Part shown: one piece after another, positions 1 to 7,588 of the stretch
Numbering within the stretch: the first letter of the stretch is position 1
Layout: the number at the start of each line of letters is the position of its first letter
DNA from: Chelativorans petroleitrophicus
GTDB lineage: Bacteria > Pseudomonadota > Alphaproteobacteria > Rhizobiales > Rhizobiaceae
DNA length: 64,000 nt
Direction of reading: 5' to 3'
Assembly: GCF_025398195.1 (NCBI RefSeq)
Contig: NZ_JAODNV010000003.1
Coordinates: 62,001 to 126,000 of the forward strand
Position numbers and translations under genes: made by a program
Notes under the pieces: model-generated
What the model saw: the letters and a program-made list of their open reading frames with translations, nothing else
Database searches by the model: none
What the model was told of the DNA's origin: nothing

Positions 1-166
1 CGTAATAGTGTCGGACGTTCTCGGCATTGTTGAGCGCCAGATTCATCACGGCCGGATCGTTCTGATCGACATGAATGGCGAGCTTGTGCACAACCTCTTC
101 AGCCTGGGCCGCGATGGTGAGCATGGAAAAGGCGGCGGCAATGGCCGCGGATCTGATCGCAAACAT
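1..166 (-). CDS. DsrE-family periplasmic protein, 3' end cut off
   Basis: Only the first 55 codons are inside the window; the gene runs off the left edge. Residues 1-22 form a Sec signal peptide (MFAIRSAAIAAAFSMLTIAA then QA-EE). The mature start EEVVHKLAIHVDQNDP and the following NLALNNAENV stretch resemble periplasmic DsrE/DsrF-like proteins found near sox genes. Members of that superfamily handle sulfane sulfur, but the cysteine region is not visible here, so a sulfur-carrier role is inference. It is divergent from the SoxH-like gene at 303, with 136 bases between them. Confidence 0.6.
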   Translation of the reverse strand, partial: MFAIRSAAIAAAFSMLTIAAQAEEVVHKLAIHVDQNDPAVMNLALNNAENVRHYY

Positions 167-302
167 TTCGCTTCCTTCTGGTCTTGCACGATCACCTGCT
201 ATCCTTGAGCATCATGCGTTGACCAGGCAACCGAAAAGATCAAGGATGCAAAAATCTGAATATGTCGATTGCGCATCTGGGCGCGCTTAAGGGAAGTTGC
301 CG

Positions 303-1214
303 ATGCCCATCTCACGCCGGAACCTGATGAAGGGCACCGCAGCGCTTGCGCTTGCCGGGCTCGCCTTACCGCAGGCCCGCGCTATGGGCCGGCTGGCCGT
401 CGGAGAGGGAGAGTTGATCATCGTCAGCGATGGTCACATGACGTTGCCGCTCGAATTTCTCTTTCCCGATCTTCCGGAAGCGGAGCTTAAGGCGCTGCTT
501 GCCGCAAACGGCATGCCCACGGACGGCTACAGTCCAGACTGCAACGTGACATTCCTGCGCGCCGGAGACCGCCTGGCGGTCTTCGATGTCGGCGCCGGTC
601 CGAATTTCACGCCGACCACCGGCAGGCTTTTCGACAATATGGGCGAGGCGGGCATCGATCCGGCGGAGGTGACTGATGTCATCTTTACCCACGCCCATCC
701 GGATCATCTCTGGGGCCTCTTCGATGATTTCGATGAACTTGTCTTCCCCAACGCCGCCTACCGGATGGCCGAGGCCGAATGGGATTTCTGGCGCGCGGAG
801 GATACGCTGGACAAGATGCCGGAGGAGCGTAAGAGCTTCGTCGTAGGCGCTCAGAATCGGCTGCCGCGGATCGAAGAGAGCATCAGGCTGTTCAAGCCCG
901 GCGCGGAAGTTATTCCGGGTGTGGAAGCGGTGGACACCGCTGGCCACACGCCGGGCCATGTCTCCTTCATGGTCCATGGCGGTGTGGAGCCGGTTCTGGT
1001 GGCGGGTGACGCGGTCACCAATTTCGCCTCCTTCGCCCAGCCGGAGTTGCGGGCCGGTAGCGATCAGGAGCCGGAGCTGGCGGCTGCAACTCGGGCGAAG
1101 CTGCTCGAGCGGCTGGCAGTCGAGAAGGCGCGGCTGATCGGCTATCATCTGCCGCATCCGGGAGCCGGAACGGTCGAGCGCAAGGATGGTGCCTACCGGT
1201 TCGTGGCTGCGTAG
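303..1214 (+). CDS. SoxH-like metallo-beta-lactamase-fold hydrolase, Tat-exported
   Basis: A 303-residue MBL-fold protein. The N-terminus has a twin-arginine signal (SRRNLMKG, then an A/L-rich segment ending QARA), so it should be folded before export. The zinc motif HAHPDH is intact near residue 131, with later GHTPGH and AGDAV motifs that supply further metal ligands. I chose ATG 303 because AAGGGAAG lies six bases before it; TTG 297 has no room for a ribosome site. SoxH-type hydrolases often accompany sox operons but their substrate is uncertain. It lies alone between the DsrE-like gene and soxR. Confidence 0.8.
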   Translation: MPISRRNLMKGTAALALAGLALPQARAMGRLAVGEGELIIVSDGHMTLPLEFLFPDLPEAELKALLAANGMPTDGYSPDCNVTFLRAGDRLAVFDVGAGPNFTPTTGRLFDNMGEAGIDPAEVTDVIFTHAHPDHLWGLFDDFDELVFPNAAYRMAEAEWDFWRAEDTLDKMPEERKSFVVGAQNRLPRIEESIRLFKPGAEVIPGVEAVDTAGHTPGHVSFMVHGGVEPVLVAGDAVTNFASFAQPELRAGSDQEPELAAATRAKLLERLAVEKARLIGYHLPHPGAGTVERKDGAYRFVAA

Positions 1215-1254
1215 GGTTGGTCTGATCTATCGGTCCGGAAGAGCGCGATCCAAG

Positions 1255-1677
1255 TTATTGTTTACGCAATTGCGGACGGAAAACCGGTATCCGTCTTTCT
1301 TGGAATTGCTTTATGCCTGCCGAACCCCTCGGCCCGGCCTTGCGCGCCGGTGCACAGAACAGGCCGTAAAGGGCCTCGATCACCGGCTCGACCTCCTGCC
1401 TCGCGATCGAATAGTAGATCAAGCGGCCTTCCCGACGCGCGTTGACGAGACGGTCGAAGCGCAGCCTTGCCAGTTGCTGCGACACGGCCGCCTGCGGCAT
1501 GTTCATGGTCTCTTCGAGCTCCGAGACCGACTTTTCGCCCTCAGCCAGAAGGCACAAGATGAGCAGCCGGCCTTCATGCGAGAGCGCCTTAAGAACGTTG
1601 CTTGCCTTGCGCGCTTGCTCCAGAAGCCGTTTGAAATCGTCGGGCGGGCGGGCGGGTTTCGGCTCTGGCAGGCTCAT
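1255..1677 (-). CDS. soxR: SoxR, ArsR-family thiol-redox repressor of sox genes
   Basis: A 140-residue ArsR/SmtB-family winged-helix protein. The recognition helix region is MNMPQAAVSQQLARLR, followed by the wing NARREGRLIYYS. The metal ligands of ArsR/SmtB are absent, but Cys42 and Cys108 stand 66 residues apart, the spacing of the persulfide-sensing pair in SqrR (41/107). This suggests it senses reactive sulfur rather than metals. Its ATG overlaps the soxS stop (ATGA), so the two are translationally coupled and read away from soxV. By analogy it represses the sox operon until sulfur compounds appear. Confidence 0.85.
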   Translation of the reverse strand: MSLPEPKPARPPDDFKRLLEQARKASNVLKALSHEGRLLILCLLAEGEKSVSELEETMNMPQAAVSQQLARLRFDRLVNARREGRLIYYSIARQEVEPVIEALYGLFCAPARKAGPRGSAGIKQFQERRIPVFRPQLRKQ

Positions 1678-2042
1678 GCGCCCTCCGGTGGATCGAGCTT
1701 TGCAATGAGCTCATCGAGAAGATACCAGAAGAACTCGCCGCCGGGATAGCCGCGGATTCGGCCGACTTCCTTGCCGTCTTCGATAAGAACAAAGCTGGGC
1801 GTGATGCGCTCGCTGGCGATACCCTGAAGATCCTCCGGCCACTCCTTGGTTATATCAACCCGGCGAAGCGGCGCGCGCCGCCCCTGCTCGGTCTTGGCAT
1901 AGGCGGGCGCGATCTCCTCGTTGAATTTGGCGCACCAGACACAGCCTGGCCGCTCCAGCATGATGAGCTCCGCCGCCTGAAGCGGCAGGGCGGTGGCCAG
2001 TAGCGCTGCCAAGGCCGGAAGGATTTTCTTCGTCGCACGCAT
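1674..2042 (-). CDS. soxS: SoxS, periplasmic thioredoxin-like protein
   Basis: A 122-residue exported thioredoxin-like protein. Residues 1-23 are a signal peptide ending LQAAE; the redox motif CVWC follows in GCVWCAKF, and TPSF supplies the cis-proline. SoxS of thiosulfate oxidisers is thought to keep SoxY reactive by reducing its cysteine. The start at 2042 has AAAGGA six bases upstream; an upstream in-frame ATG would add residues before the signal peptide. It is first in a soxS-soxR pair divergent from soxV. Confidence 0.82.
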   Translation of the reverse strand: MRATKKILPALAALLATALPLQAAELIMLERPGCVWCAKFNEEIAPAYAKTEQGRRAPLRRVDITKEWPEDLQGIASERITPSFVLIEDGKEVGRIRGYPGGEFFWYLLDELIAKLDPPEGA

Positions 2043-2140
2043 GATCCGTCCTTTTGTGCTTTGCGACATATAGGAATTTCTGAATATCTTCCACGGGGTT
2101 TCGCGGCGGCGCGGTCGCTGCATGTGCAAGAAGGCGGAAA
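2043..2140. promoter_or_regulatory. Divergent soxS/soxV promoter region with candidate SoxR site
   Basis: This 98-base gap must hold promoters for both soxSR and soxVWXYZAB. Its A+T-rich core at 2068-2087 begins and ends with ATAT and contains two GAAT copies (2074-2077, 2082-2085), preceded by GCGA at 2063. A similar GCGA + ATAT...ATAT layout recurs in the soxW-soxX gap. From memory, SoxR of Pseudaminobacter binds both of these gaps. The exact operator is inference. Confidence 0.45.
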
Positions 2141-2878
2141 ATGATGCTGGAGGTGAGTGCCGGGGCAGCGCTGATGGCGGGGCTTTTGTCCTTCGCCTCC
2201 CCCTGCGTTCTGCCGCTCGTGCCGCCTTACCTCGCATGGCTTGCAGGCGTGAGCTTCGATGAACTGCGCACCGACAGCCTGGAATCGAAGCGCAAGCGCC
2301 GCATCGTCATCGCCGCATTCGCCTTTGTGCTCGGCTTCACCACGGTCTTCATCGCGCTCGGGGCGACCGCCAGCGTCGTGGGCAGGACGATCGCGCAGTA
2401 TTTCGGCGTGCTCTCCTTCATTGCCGGCATCATCATCATTGTCATGGGCCTGCATTTCCTCGGCCTGTTCCGCATCGGCCTGCTTTACCGCGAAGCACGG
2501 ATTCAGGTCGGCAGAAAGCCCGCCGGACCGGTTGGTGCCTACATTATCGGGCTTGCCTTCGCCTTCGGCTGGACGCCATGCGTCGGCCCGGTGCTCGCGG
2601 CGATCTTGTTCATTGCAGGCTCGGAGGGGACGGCCGCGCGCGGAGCGGGACTTCTGACCATTTATTCGCTCGGAATCGGAATTCCTTTCCTCCTGGCGGC
2701 GTTTTTCGCAAGTCGGTTCCTCGACTGGGCGGTGTGCTTTAGGAAACATATGCGCAAGGTCGAGATGCTGATGGGCGGGCTCTTGATCCTCACTGGCTTG
2801 CTATTCATCACGGGGCAGATGTCGACCATTTCCTACTGGCTGCTTGAGATGTTCCCGGTCTTCCAGACCATCGGTTAA
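2141..2878 (+). CDS. soxV: SoxV, CcdA-family thiol-disulfide transmembrane transporter
   Basis: A 245-residue CcdA/DsbD-type inner-membrane protein with about six membrane helices. The two functional cysteines are in SFASPCVLPLVPP and GWTPCVGPV, each in the proline-containing context typical of CcdA. It passes electrons from cytoplasmic thioredoxin across the membrane to SoxW and SoxS. It is the first gene of soxVWXYZAB, divergent from soxS, and is followed by soxW after 11 bases. Two ATGs are adjacent at 2141 and 2144; either could be used. Confidence 0.9.
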   Translation: MMLEVSAGAALMAGLLSFASPCVLPLVPPYLAWLAGVSFDELRTDSLESKRKRRIVIAAFAFVLGFTTVFIALGATASVVGRTIAQYFGVLSFIAGIIIIVMGLHFLGLFRIGLLYREARIQVGRKPAGPVGAYIIGLAFAFGWTPCVGPVLAAILFIAGSEGTAARGAGLLTIYSLGIGIPFLLAAFFASRFLDWAVCFRKHMRKVEMLMGGLLILTGLLFITGQMSTISYWLLEMFPVFQTIG

Positions 2879-2889
2879 AGGTCGCAGCC

Positions 2890-3477
2890 ATGTTCAGACT
2901 CATTCTTGCCGCTCTTGCGTTTAATGCCGTGCTCGCCCTTCCCGCCCTTTCGGTCGAAATCGGCGACGACGGCCTGCACAAGCAGGATTGGTTCTCCATC
3001 ACCTTCCGCGACATTGCCGAAGACATCGAGGAAGCCGCTGCCGAGGGAAAGCGCCTCGCCATCGTCTATGAGCAGCGGGGCTGCATCTATTGCCGGAAGC
3101 TGCACGAGGAGCTTCTCGCGGACCCGGAGGTGCGCGACTTCATCAAGGCCCATTTCAAGGTCGTTCAATACAACATGTTTGGAGACGAAGAGGTCACCGA
3201 CCTGGACGGCGAGGTGCTGACAGAAAAGACCGCCGCGCGCAAATGGGGTTATGTCTTTACGCCAACTATAGTCTTTCTCCCTGAAGAGCTGCCGGAAGGA
3301 AAGTCGGTCGCCGAGGCCGCGGTGGCAACGATGCCCGGCGCCTTCGGCAAATGGGTCTTCCTGCACATGTTTGAGTGGGTCGCCCAGAAGGGCTACGAAA
3401 ACGGCGAGCATTTCCAGAAATACCACGCCCGGAGACTTGCCGAGCTGCGGGCCGCCGGCAGGCAGGACGTGGAGTAG
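2890..3477 (+). CDS. soxW: SoxW, periplasmic thioredoxin
   Basis: A 195-residue exported thioredoxin-fold protein. A short signal peptide (residues 1 to about 21, ending in ALS) precedes the body; the redox centre is CIYC in RGCIYCRKLHEE, and FTPTIVF holds the cis-proline. SoxW receives electrons from SoxV and is thought to reduce the SoxYZ carrier. It sits 11 bases after soxV and 106 bases before soxX; that longer gap contains a candidate second SoxR-controlled promoter. Confidence 0.88.
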   Translation: MFRLILAALAFNAVLALPALSVEIGDDGLHKQDWFSITFRDIAEDIEEAAAEGKRLAIVYEQRGCIYCRKLHEELLADPEVRDFIKAHFKVVQYNMFGDEEVTDLDGEVLTEKTAARKWGYVFTPTIVFLPEELPEGKSVAEAAVATMPGAFGKWVFLHMFEWVAQKGYENGEHFQKYHARRLAELRAAGRQDVE

Positions 3478-3485
3478 CGGCCGTG

Positions 3486-3511
3486 GCGATATATGCAAAA
3501 AATCATATGCA
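3486..3511. promoter_or_regulatory. A+T-rich direct repeat in soxW-soxX gap, candidate SoxR site
   Basis: Two copies of ATATGCA (3491-3497 and 3505-3511) lie 14 bases apart, preceded by GCGATATAT. The site stands out against the G+C-rich surroundings and resembles the A+T-rich core of the soxS-soxV gap. A repressor site controlling an internal soxX promoter is the likely role; this is inference. Confidence 0.4.
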
Positions 3512-3583
3512 TCGTTTAAATGGTCCGGCAGGGCCAGTTAGGGGTTGGCCTGCCACAGCGCACGGCAGGGGGAGAATGGTTCT

Positions 3584-4048
3584 ATGAAGTTTGCGAAGAC
3601 GATTTTTGCCGGAGCGATTTTCGCGCTGCAGGCGGCCGCCGCTCCCGCCGGTGAAGCGGTCCCGCCGGATCAGGTCAAGTTCGAGGATTTCGCTGTTGCG
3701 GAGTCGCTTACGGGCGTGCCCGGCGATCCGCAAGCGGGTGCCGAGGTTTTCAGGGACCGCGGATTGGGCAATTGCCTCGCCTGCCATGCCAACTCCGCCA
3801 TGGAAGAGGAGCTGTTCCACGGAACGGTGGGACCGTCGCTTGACGGGGTAGGCTCCCGCTGGGAGCCGGCGCAGCTTCGCGCCATCGTTGCCGACGCCAA
3901 GAAGGTCTTCGGGGAAGAGACGGTCATGCCCGGCTTCTATTCGCTCAATGTGGGGGCGAACGTCGCCAAGGACAGGGTTGGCCAGACCATCCTGACGGCG
4001 CAGCAGGTCGAGGATGTGGTGGCCTATCTCGCCACGCTCAAGGAATAA
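3584..4048 (+). CDS. soxX: SoxX, monoheme cytochrome c subunit of SoxAX
   Basis: A 154-residue periplasmic cytochrome c. Residues 1-22 are a signal peptide (ALQAAAA region). The single heme site is Cys64-L-A-Cys67-His68, and the axial methionine is probably in VMPGFYS. SoxX accepts electrons from SoxA when thiosulfate is joined to the SoxY cysteine. ATG 3584 is chosen because a GGGGGAGA ribosome site lies eight bases upstream; the in-frame TTG at 3545 would precede the signal peptide with unrelated residues. It is followed by soxY after 25 bases. Confidence 0.92.
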   Translation: MKFAKTIFAGAIFALQAAAAPAGEAVPPDQVKFEDFAVAESLTGVPGDPQAGAEVFRDRGLGNCLACHANSAMEEELFHGTVGPSLDGVGSRWEPAQLRAIVADAKKVFGEETVMPGFYSLNVGANVAKDRVGQTILTAQQVEDVVAYLATLKE

Positions 4049-4073
4049 GCGCGCCAGCGCAAGGAGTAGAGGA

Positions 4074-4532
4074 ATGAAGATAAACAGACGTCAGGCCCTG
4101 GGGCTTTCCGCGGGTGCGGCCGTCTTCGCGGCCGCCGGTTTCCGCGCGGCCCCGGCGGTCGCTGATGCGGCTGCGACCGAGGTTGCGATCAAGGAGTTCA
4201 CTGGCGGGATCATTCCTGCCGAGGCGGGCAAGCTCACGCTGAAGACTCCTGAGATCGCGGAAAACGGAAACACCGTGCCCGTTTCTGTCAGTGTAGAAAG
4301 CGCCATGAGCGGCGACGACATGGTTGAATCGATTGCGATCCTGGCCGAGGGCAATCCCAATCCCGGTGTCGTCGTTTTCAGTTTCACGCCCATGAGCGGC
4401 GCAGCCGCCGCCACAACGCGCATGCGCCTTGCCAAGACGCAGAACGTCATCGCCATCGCCAAGATGGCTGACGGCACGTTCTACATGGACAAGAAAGAGG
4501 TCAAGGTGACCATCGGCGGCTGCGGCGGCTGA
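4074..4532 (+). CDS. soxY: SoxY, sulfur-carrier subunit
   Basis: A 152-residue protein with a Tat signal (NRRQALG then a hydrophobic stretch ending AVADA). It ends in IGGCGG, where Cys150 on a flexible glycine arm carries the sulfur substrate during Sox catalysis. The AAGGAG site is seven bases before ATG 4074. SoxY is exported in complex with SoxZ, encoded 22 bases downstream. Length and tail match the family. Confidence 0.95.
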   Translation: MKINRRQALGLSAGAAVFAAAGFRAAPAVADAAATEVAIKEFTGGIIPAEAGKLTLKTPEIAENGNTVPVSVSVESAMSGDDMVESIAILAEGNPNPGVVVFSFTPMSGAAAATTRMRLAKTQNVIAIAKMADGTFYMDKKEVKVTIGGCGG

Positions 4533-4554
4533 TCTGTCAGGAAGGACGACTGGA

Positions 4555-4881
4555 ATGGCTACTCCCAGACCACGTGTGAAGGTGCCGAAGACGGCCGCGG
4601 CCGGCGAGGTGATCACGATCAAGACGCTGATCAGCCACGACATGGAATCTGGCCAGCGCAAGGACAGCGAGGGCAATACGATCCCGCGCAAGATCATCAA
4701 CAAGTTCACCTGCGACTTCAACGGGCAGACGGTGTTCTCGTGCGACATCGACCCGGCGATCTCGGCCAATCCCTATTTCGAGTTCAACGCCAAGGTCGCT
4801 GAAAGCGGGACGTTCAAATTCACCTGGGTCGATGACGACGGTTCGGTCTACGAGGCCGAGGAAAAGATCGAGGTGAAGTGA
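4555..4881 (+). CDS. soxZ: SoxZ, partner of SoxY
   Basis: A 108-residue immunoglobulin-like protein without its own signal peptide; it is carried through Tat with SoxY. Starts MATPRPRVKVPKTAAAGEV and has the SoxZ motif ISHDMESGQR. The end includes FTWVDDDGSVYEAEE, as in the family. Its stop overlaps a possible GTG start of soxA at 4878. Confidence 0.95.
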   Translation: MATPRPRVKVPKTAAAGEVITIKTLISHDMESGQRKDSEGNTIPRKIINKFTCDFNGQTVFSCDIDPAISANPYFEFNAKVAESGTFKFTWVDDDGSVYEAEEKIEVK

Positions 4882-4901
4882 ATAAAGGCGGGGTAAAGTG
4901 T

Positions 4902-5789
4902 ATGCGCCGTGGAGCTTGGGAGGGATTGCCCGTGAGAGGAAAATTTGCCGCAATCGGCGCAGGCGTGCTCGTCGCTTCGGCACTCGCCTTTTCGGCGGTG
5001 CAGGCCGAGCCTGTGGACGAGACGCTCAGCATCGACGGCGTGGAAATGACCACGCGGGCCAAGGCGCAGGAAGGCCTTCCCTTTGACGAGGTTCTCTCGG
5101 GCTGGCTGTTCCGCGAGGCGGAGACGCGGCAACTGGAGGCTGATTCCTTCGAGAATCCGGGCATGCTTTACGTCGAGCGGGGCGAGGAGATCTGGAACAC
5201 GGTCGAAGGCCCTGCCGGCCAGTCCTGCGCGTCCTGCCACGGCGATGCGGCCGAATCCATGGCCGGCATCGCTGCGCATTATCCCAAGTGGGATGCGGAT
5301 TCCCAGCGCCCCATCAATATTGAGCTCAGGATCGACAAGTGCCGCGTCGAGCACATGGGGCTCGAGCCCTACAAGTTCGATTCCGACGACCAGAAGGCGC
5401 TGACGACCTACATCAAGCATCAGTCGCTCGGCGAGCCAGTAAATCTCGATCTTGCCGAAGGCGACATGCAGAGCTGGTGGGAGCGTGGCAAGGAGCGCTA
5501 CTACCTGCGCACCGGGCAGTTGAACTTCGCCTGTGCGTCCTGCCACGAGGCCAATTCCGGCCTGTATATCCGCGCTGACCATCTGAGCCAGGGCCAAGCG
5601 AATGGGTTTCCGACCTACCGGCTCAAGCAGGCGGACATGGTCTCCCTGCACAACCGCCTGCGCGGCTGCATCCGCGATACGCGCGCTGAAACTCCGGCGG
5701 CCTTCTCCGACGAACTGATGGCGCTGGAGGTGTATCTCACCTGGCGCGGCACCGGGCTTTCTGTCGAAACGCCAGCGGTCCGCCAGTAG
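4902..5789 (+). CDS. soxA: SoxA, diheme cytochrome c, thiosulfate-SoxY ligating subunit
   Basis: About 295 residues with a signal peptide ending near AVQA. Two heme c sites are present, Cys109-x-x-Cys112-His and Cys211-x-x-Cys214-His, so this is the diheme type found in Paracoccus and Rhodovulum. Cys256 in RLRGCIRD is the expected catalytic persulfide ligand and Cys147 the ligand of the other heme. With SoxX it joins thiosulfate to SoxY. Start choice is open: ATG 4902 has a GGCGGGG site upstream, while GTG 4878 would overlap the soxZ stop by four bases and add eight residues. Confidence 0.92.
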   Translation: MRRGAWEGLPVRGKFAAIGAGVLVASALAFSAVQAEPVDETLSIDGVEMTTRAKAQEGLPFDEVLSGWLFREAETRQLEADSFENPGMLYVERGEEIWNTVEGPAGQSCASCHGDAAESMAGIAAHYPKWDADSQRPINIELRIDKCRVEHMGLEPYKFDSDDQKALTTYIKHQSLGEPVNLDLAEGDMQSWWERGKERYYLRTGQLNFACASCHEANSGLYIRADHLSQGQANGFPTYRLKQADMVSLHNRLRGCIRDTRAETPAAFSDELMALEVYLTWRGTGLSVETPAVRQ

Positions 5790-5885
5790 CAGAATCGGGC
5801 GGGCGAGCAGCCCGCCGCCACCCGCTTTTGCGCGGAAAAGGCTCTGGCGAGTGCCGGCCCGGCATTTGATTGCGAGAGTGGAAGC

Positions 5886-7577
5886 ATGTTTTCTCGACGC
5901 GAATTTTTGATGGCCGGTGCGGCGCTGTCGGCCATTGCCGGCTCGGGGCTTGCCGGAAAGTGGTCGCGGGCGGCGGCGCAGCAGGCGCTGACGGAGAACG
6001 ACCTGCTCGATTTCGAGAGCTTCGGCAACGTGACGCTGGTCCACCTGACCGACCTTCACGCGCAGCTCATGCCGGTCTACTTCCGCGAGCCCTCCATCAA
6101 TATCGGTGTGGGCGAGGCGGCCGGTCTTCCGCCCCACGTCACCGGGGTGGATTTCCTGAAACTGTATAATATCGAACCCGGAAGCCCCGAGGCCTATGCG
6201 CTGACGTCGGACGATTTCGTGTCGCTCGCCAGGACCTATGGCAGGATGGGCGGCTTCGACCGCATCGCGACCGTCATCAAGCATATCCGGGCCGAGCGCG
6301 CCGACAATATGCTGCTGCTCGACGGCGGCGACACCTGGCAGGGAAGCTACACCTCGCTGCAGACCAAGGCGCAGGACATGGTGGAGGCGATGAATTCGCT
6401 CGCACCCGATGCCATGACCGGCCATTGGGAATTCACCTATGGCGCGGAGCGCGTCCAGGAGATCATGGACGCGCTGCCTTTCCCCTTTCTCGGCGGCAAC
6501 ATCTATGATGCGGTATGGAACGAGCCCGCATTTGAAGCCTACCGACTGTTCGAGCGGGGCGGCGTGAAGGTCGCGGTTTTGGGCCAAGCCTTCCCGTATA
6601 CGCCGATCGCCAACCCGTCCTGGATGATCCCCAACTGGTCGTTCGGCATCCGGGAGGAGGATGTGGCAGCCAATGTCGAGGCCGCGCGCGCGGAGGGCGC
6701 GGAGCTGGTCGTGCTCCTCTCCCACAATGGCGTCGATGTGGACCGCAAGCTCGCCTCCAGGGTGACCGGCATCGACGTGATCCTGAGCGGACACACCCAT
6801 GACGCGCTGCCGGAACCGGTCATTGTCGGCAAAACGCTGGTGATCGCCAGCGGCTCGCACGGCAAATTCGTCACCCGCCTCGACGTGGACGTTCAGGGCG
6901 GCGAGATGAAGGGCTTCCGGCACCGGCTGATCCCCATCTTCTCCGACGTCATCACGCCGGATGCGGAGACCACGGCGCTGGTCAGCCGGTTGCGCGCGCC
7001 CTATGAGGCCGAGCTGAAACGCGAGCTCGCCACGACCGAAACGCTGCTATACCGCCGCGGCAATTTCAACGGCACCTTCGACGATCTGTTCTGCCAGGCG
7101 CTGCTGGAGGTTCGTGAGGCGGACATCGCCCTGTCGCCCGGCTTCCGATGGGGGGCCTCGCTGCTGCCCGGCCAGACGATCACGGTGGAGGATCTGCACA
7201 ACGCCTGCGCCATGACCTATCCCGCGGCCTACCGCTCGACCATGAACGGCGAGACGATCAAGGCCATTCTCGAGGACGTGGCAGACAACCTGTTTAACAA
7301 GGATCCCTACTACCAGCAGGGTGGCGACATGGTACGCGTGGGCGGGATGGCCTACACGATTGACCCTCAAGCTGAGATGGGCAGCCGCATTTCGGGCATG
7401 ACGCTGCTTCGGACTGGAGAGCCCGTCGATCCGGCGAAGGACTATGTCGTGGCTGGCTGGGCCTCAGTGAATGAAGGTACGGAAGGCCCGCCGATCTGGG
7501 AGGTGGTGGAGGAATATCTGTCGCACAATCCCGTGGTGCGGCTTGAGGATAACCGCTCGGTCAGGATCGCGGGCTGA
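5886..7577 (+). CDS. soxB: SoxB, thiosulfohydrolase
   Basis: A 563-residue di-manganese 5'-nucleotidase-fold enzyme that hydrolyses the terminal sulfone of SoxY-bound thiosulfate to sulfate. A Tat signal (SRREFLMAG) starts the protein. Metal motifs are visible in order: TDLHAQLMP (Asp56, His58), GGDTWQGS, LSHNGVDVD and SGHTHDALPEP. It is the last sox gene on this strand, 96 bases after soxA; soxC and soxD do not follow, and the next gene converges on it after 11 bases. Confidence 0.95.
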   Translation: MFSRREFLMAGAALSAIAGSGLAGKWSRAAAQQALTENDLLDFESFGNVTLVHLTDLHAQLMPVYFREPSINIGVGEAAGLPPHVTGVDFLKLYNIEPGSPEAYALTSDDFVSLARTYGRMGGFDRIATVIKHIRAERADNMLLLDGGDTWQGSYTSLQTKAQDMVEAMNSLAPDAMTGHWEFTYGAERVQEIMDALPFPFLGGNIYDAVWNEPAFEAYRLFERGGVKVAVLGQAFPYTPIANPSWMIPNWSFGIREEDVAANVEAARAEGAELVVLLSHNGVDVDRKLASRVTGIDVILSGHTHDALPEPVIVGKTLVIASGSHGKFVTRLDVDVQGGEMKGFRHRLIPIFSDVITPDAETTALVSRLRAPYEAELKRELATTETLLYRRGNFNGTFDDLFCQALLEVREADIALSPGFRWGASLLPGQTITVEDLHNACAMTYPAAYRSTMNGETIKAILEDVADNLFNKDPYYQQGGDMVRVGGMAYTIDPQAEMGSRISGMTLLRTGEPVDPAKDYVVAGWASVNEGTEGPPIWEVVEEYLSHNPVVRLEDNRSVRIAG

Positions 7578-7588
7578 GGCGGCCCGGC

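Noticed and set aside
4848-6923. 691-codon open frame antisense to soxA and soxB
   Set aside because: It is a shadow in G+C-rich DNA: the plus strand has complete SoxA and SoxB with all motifs, and the antisense protein is Arg/His/Gly-rich with no recognisable domain.
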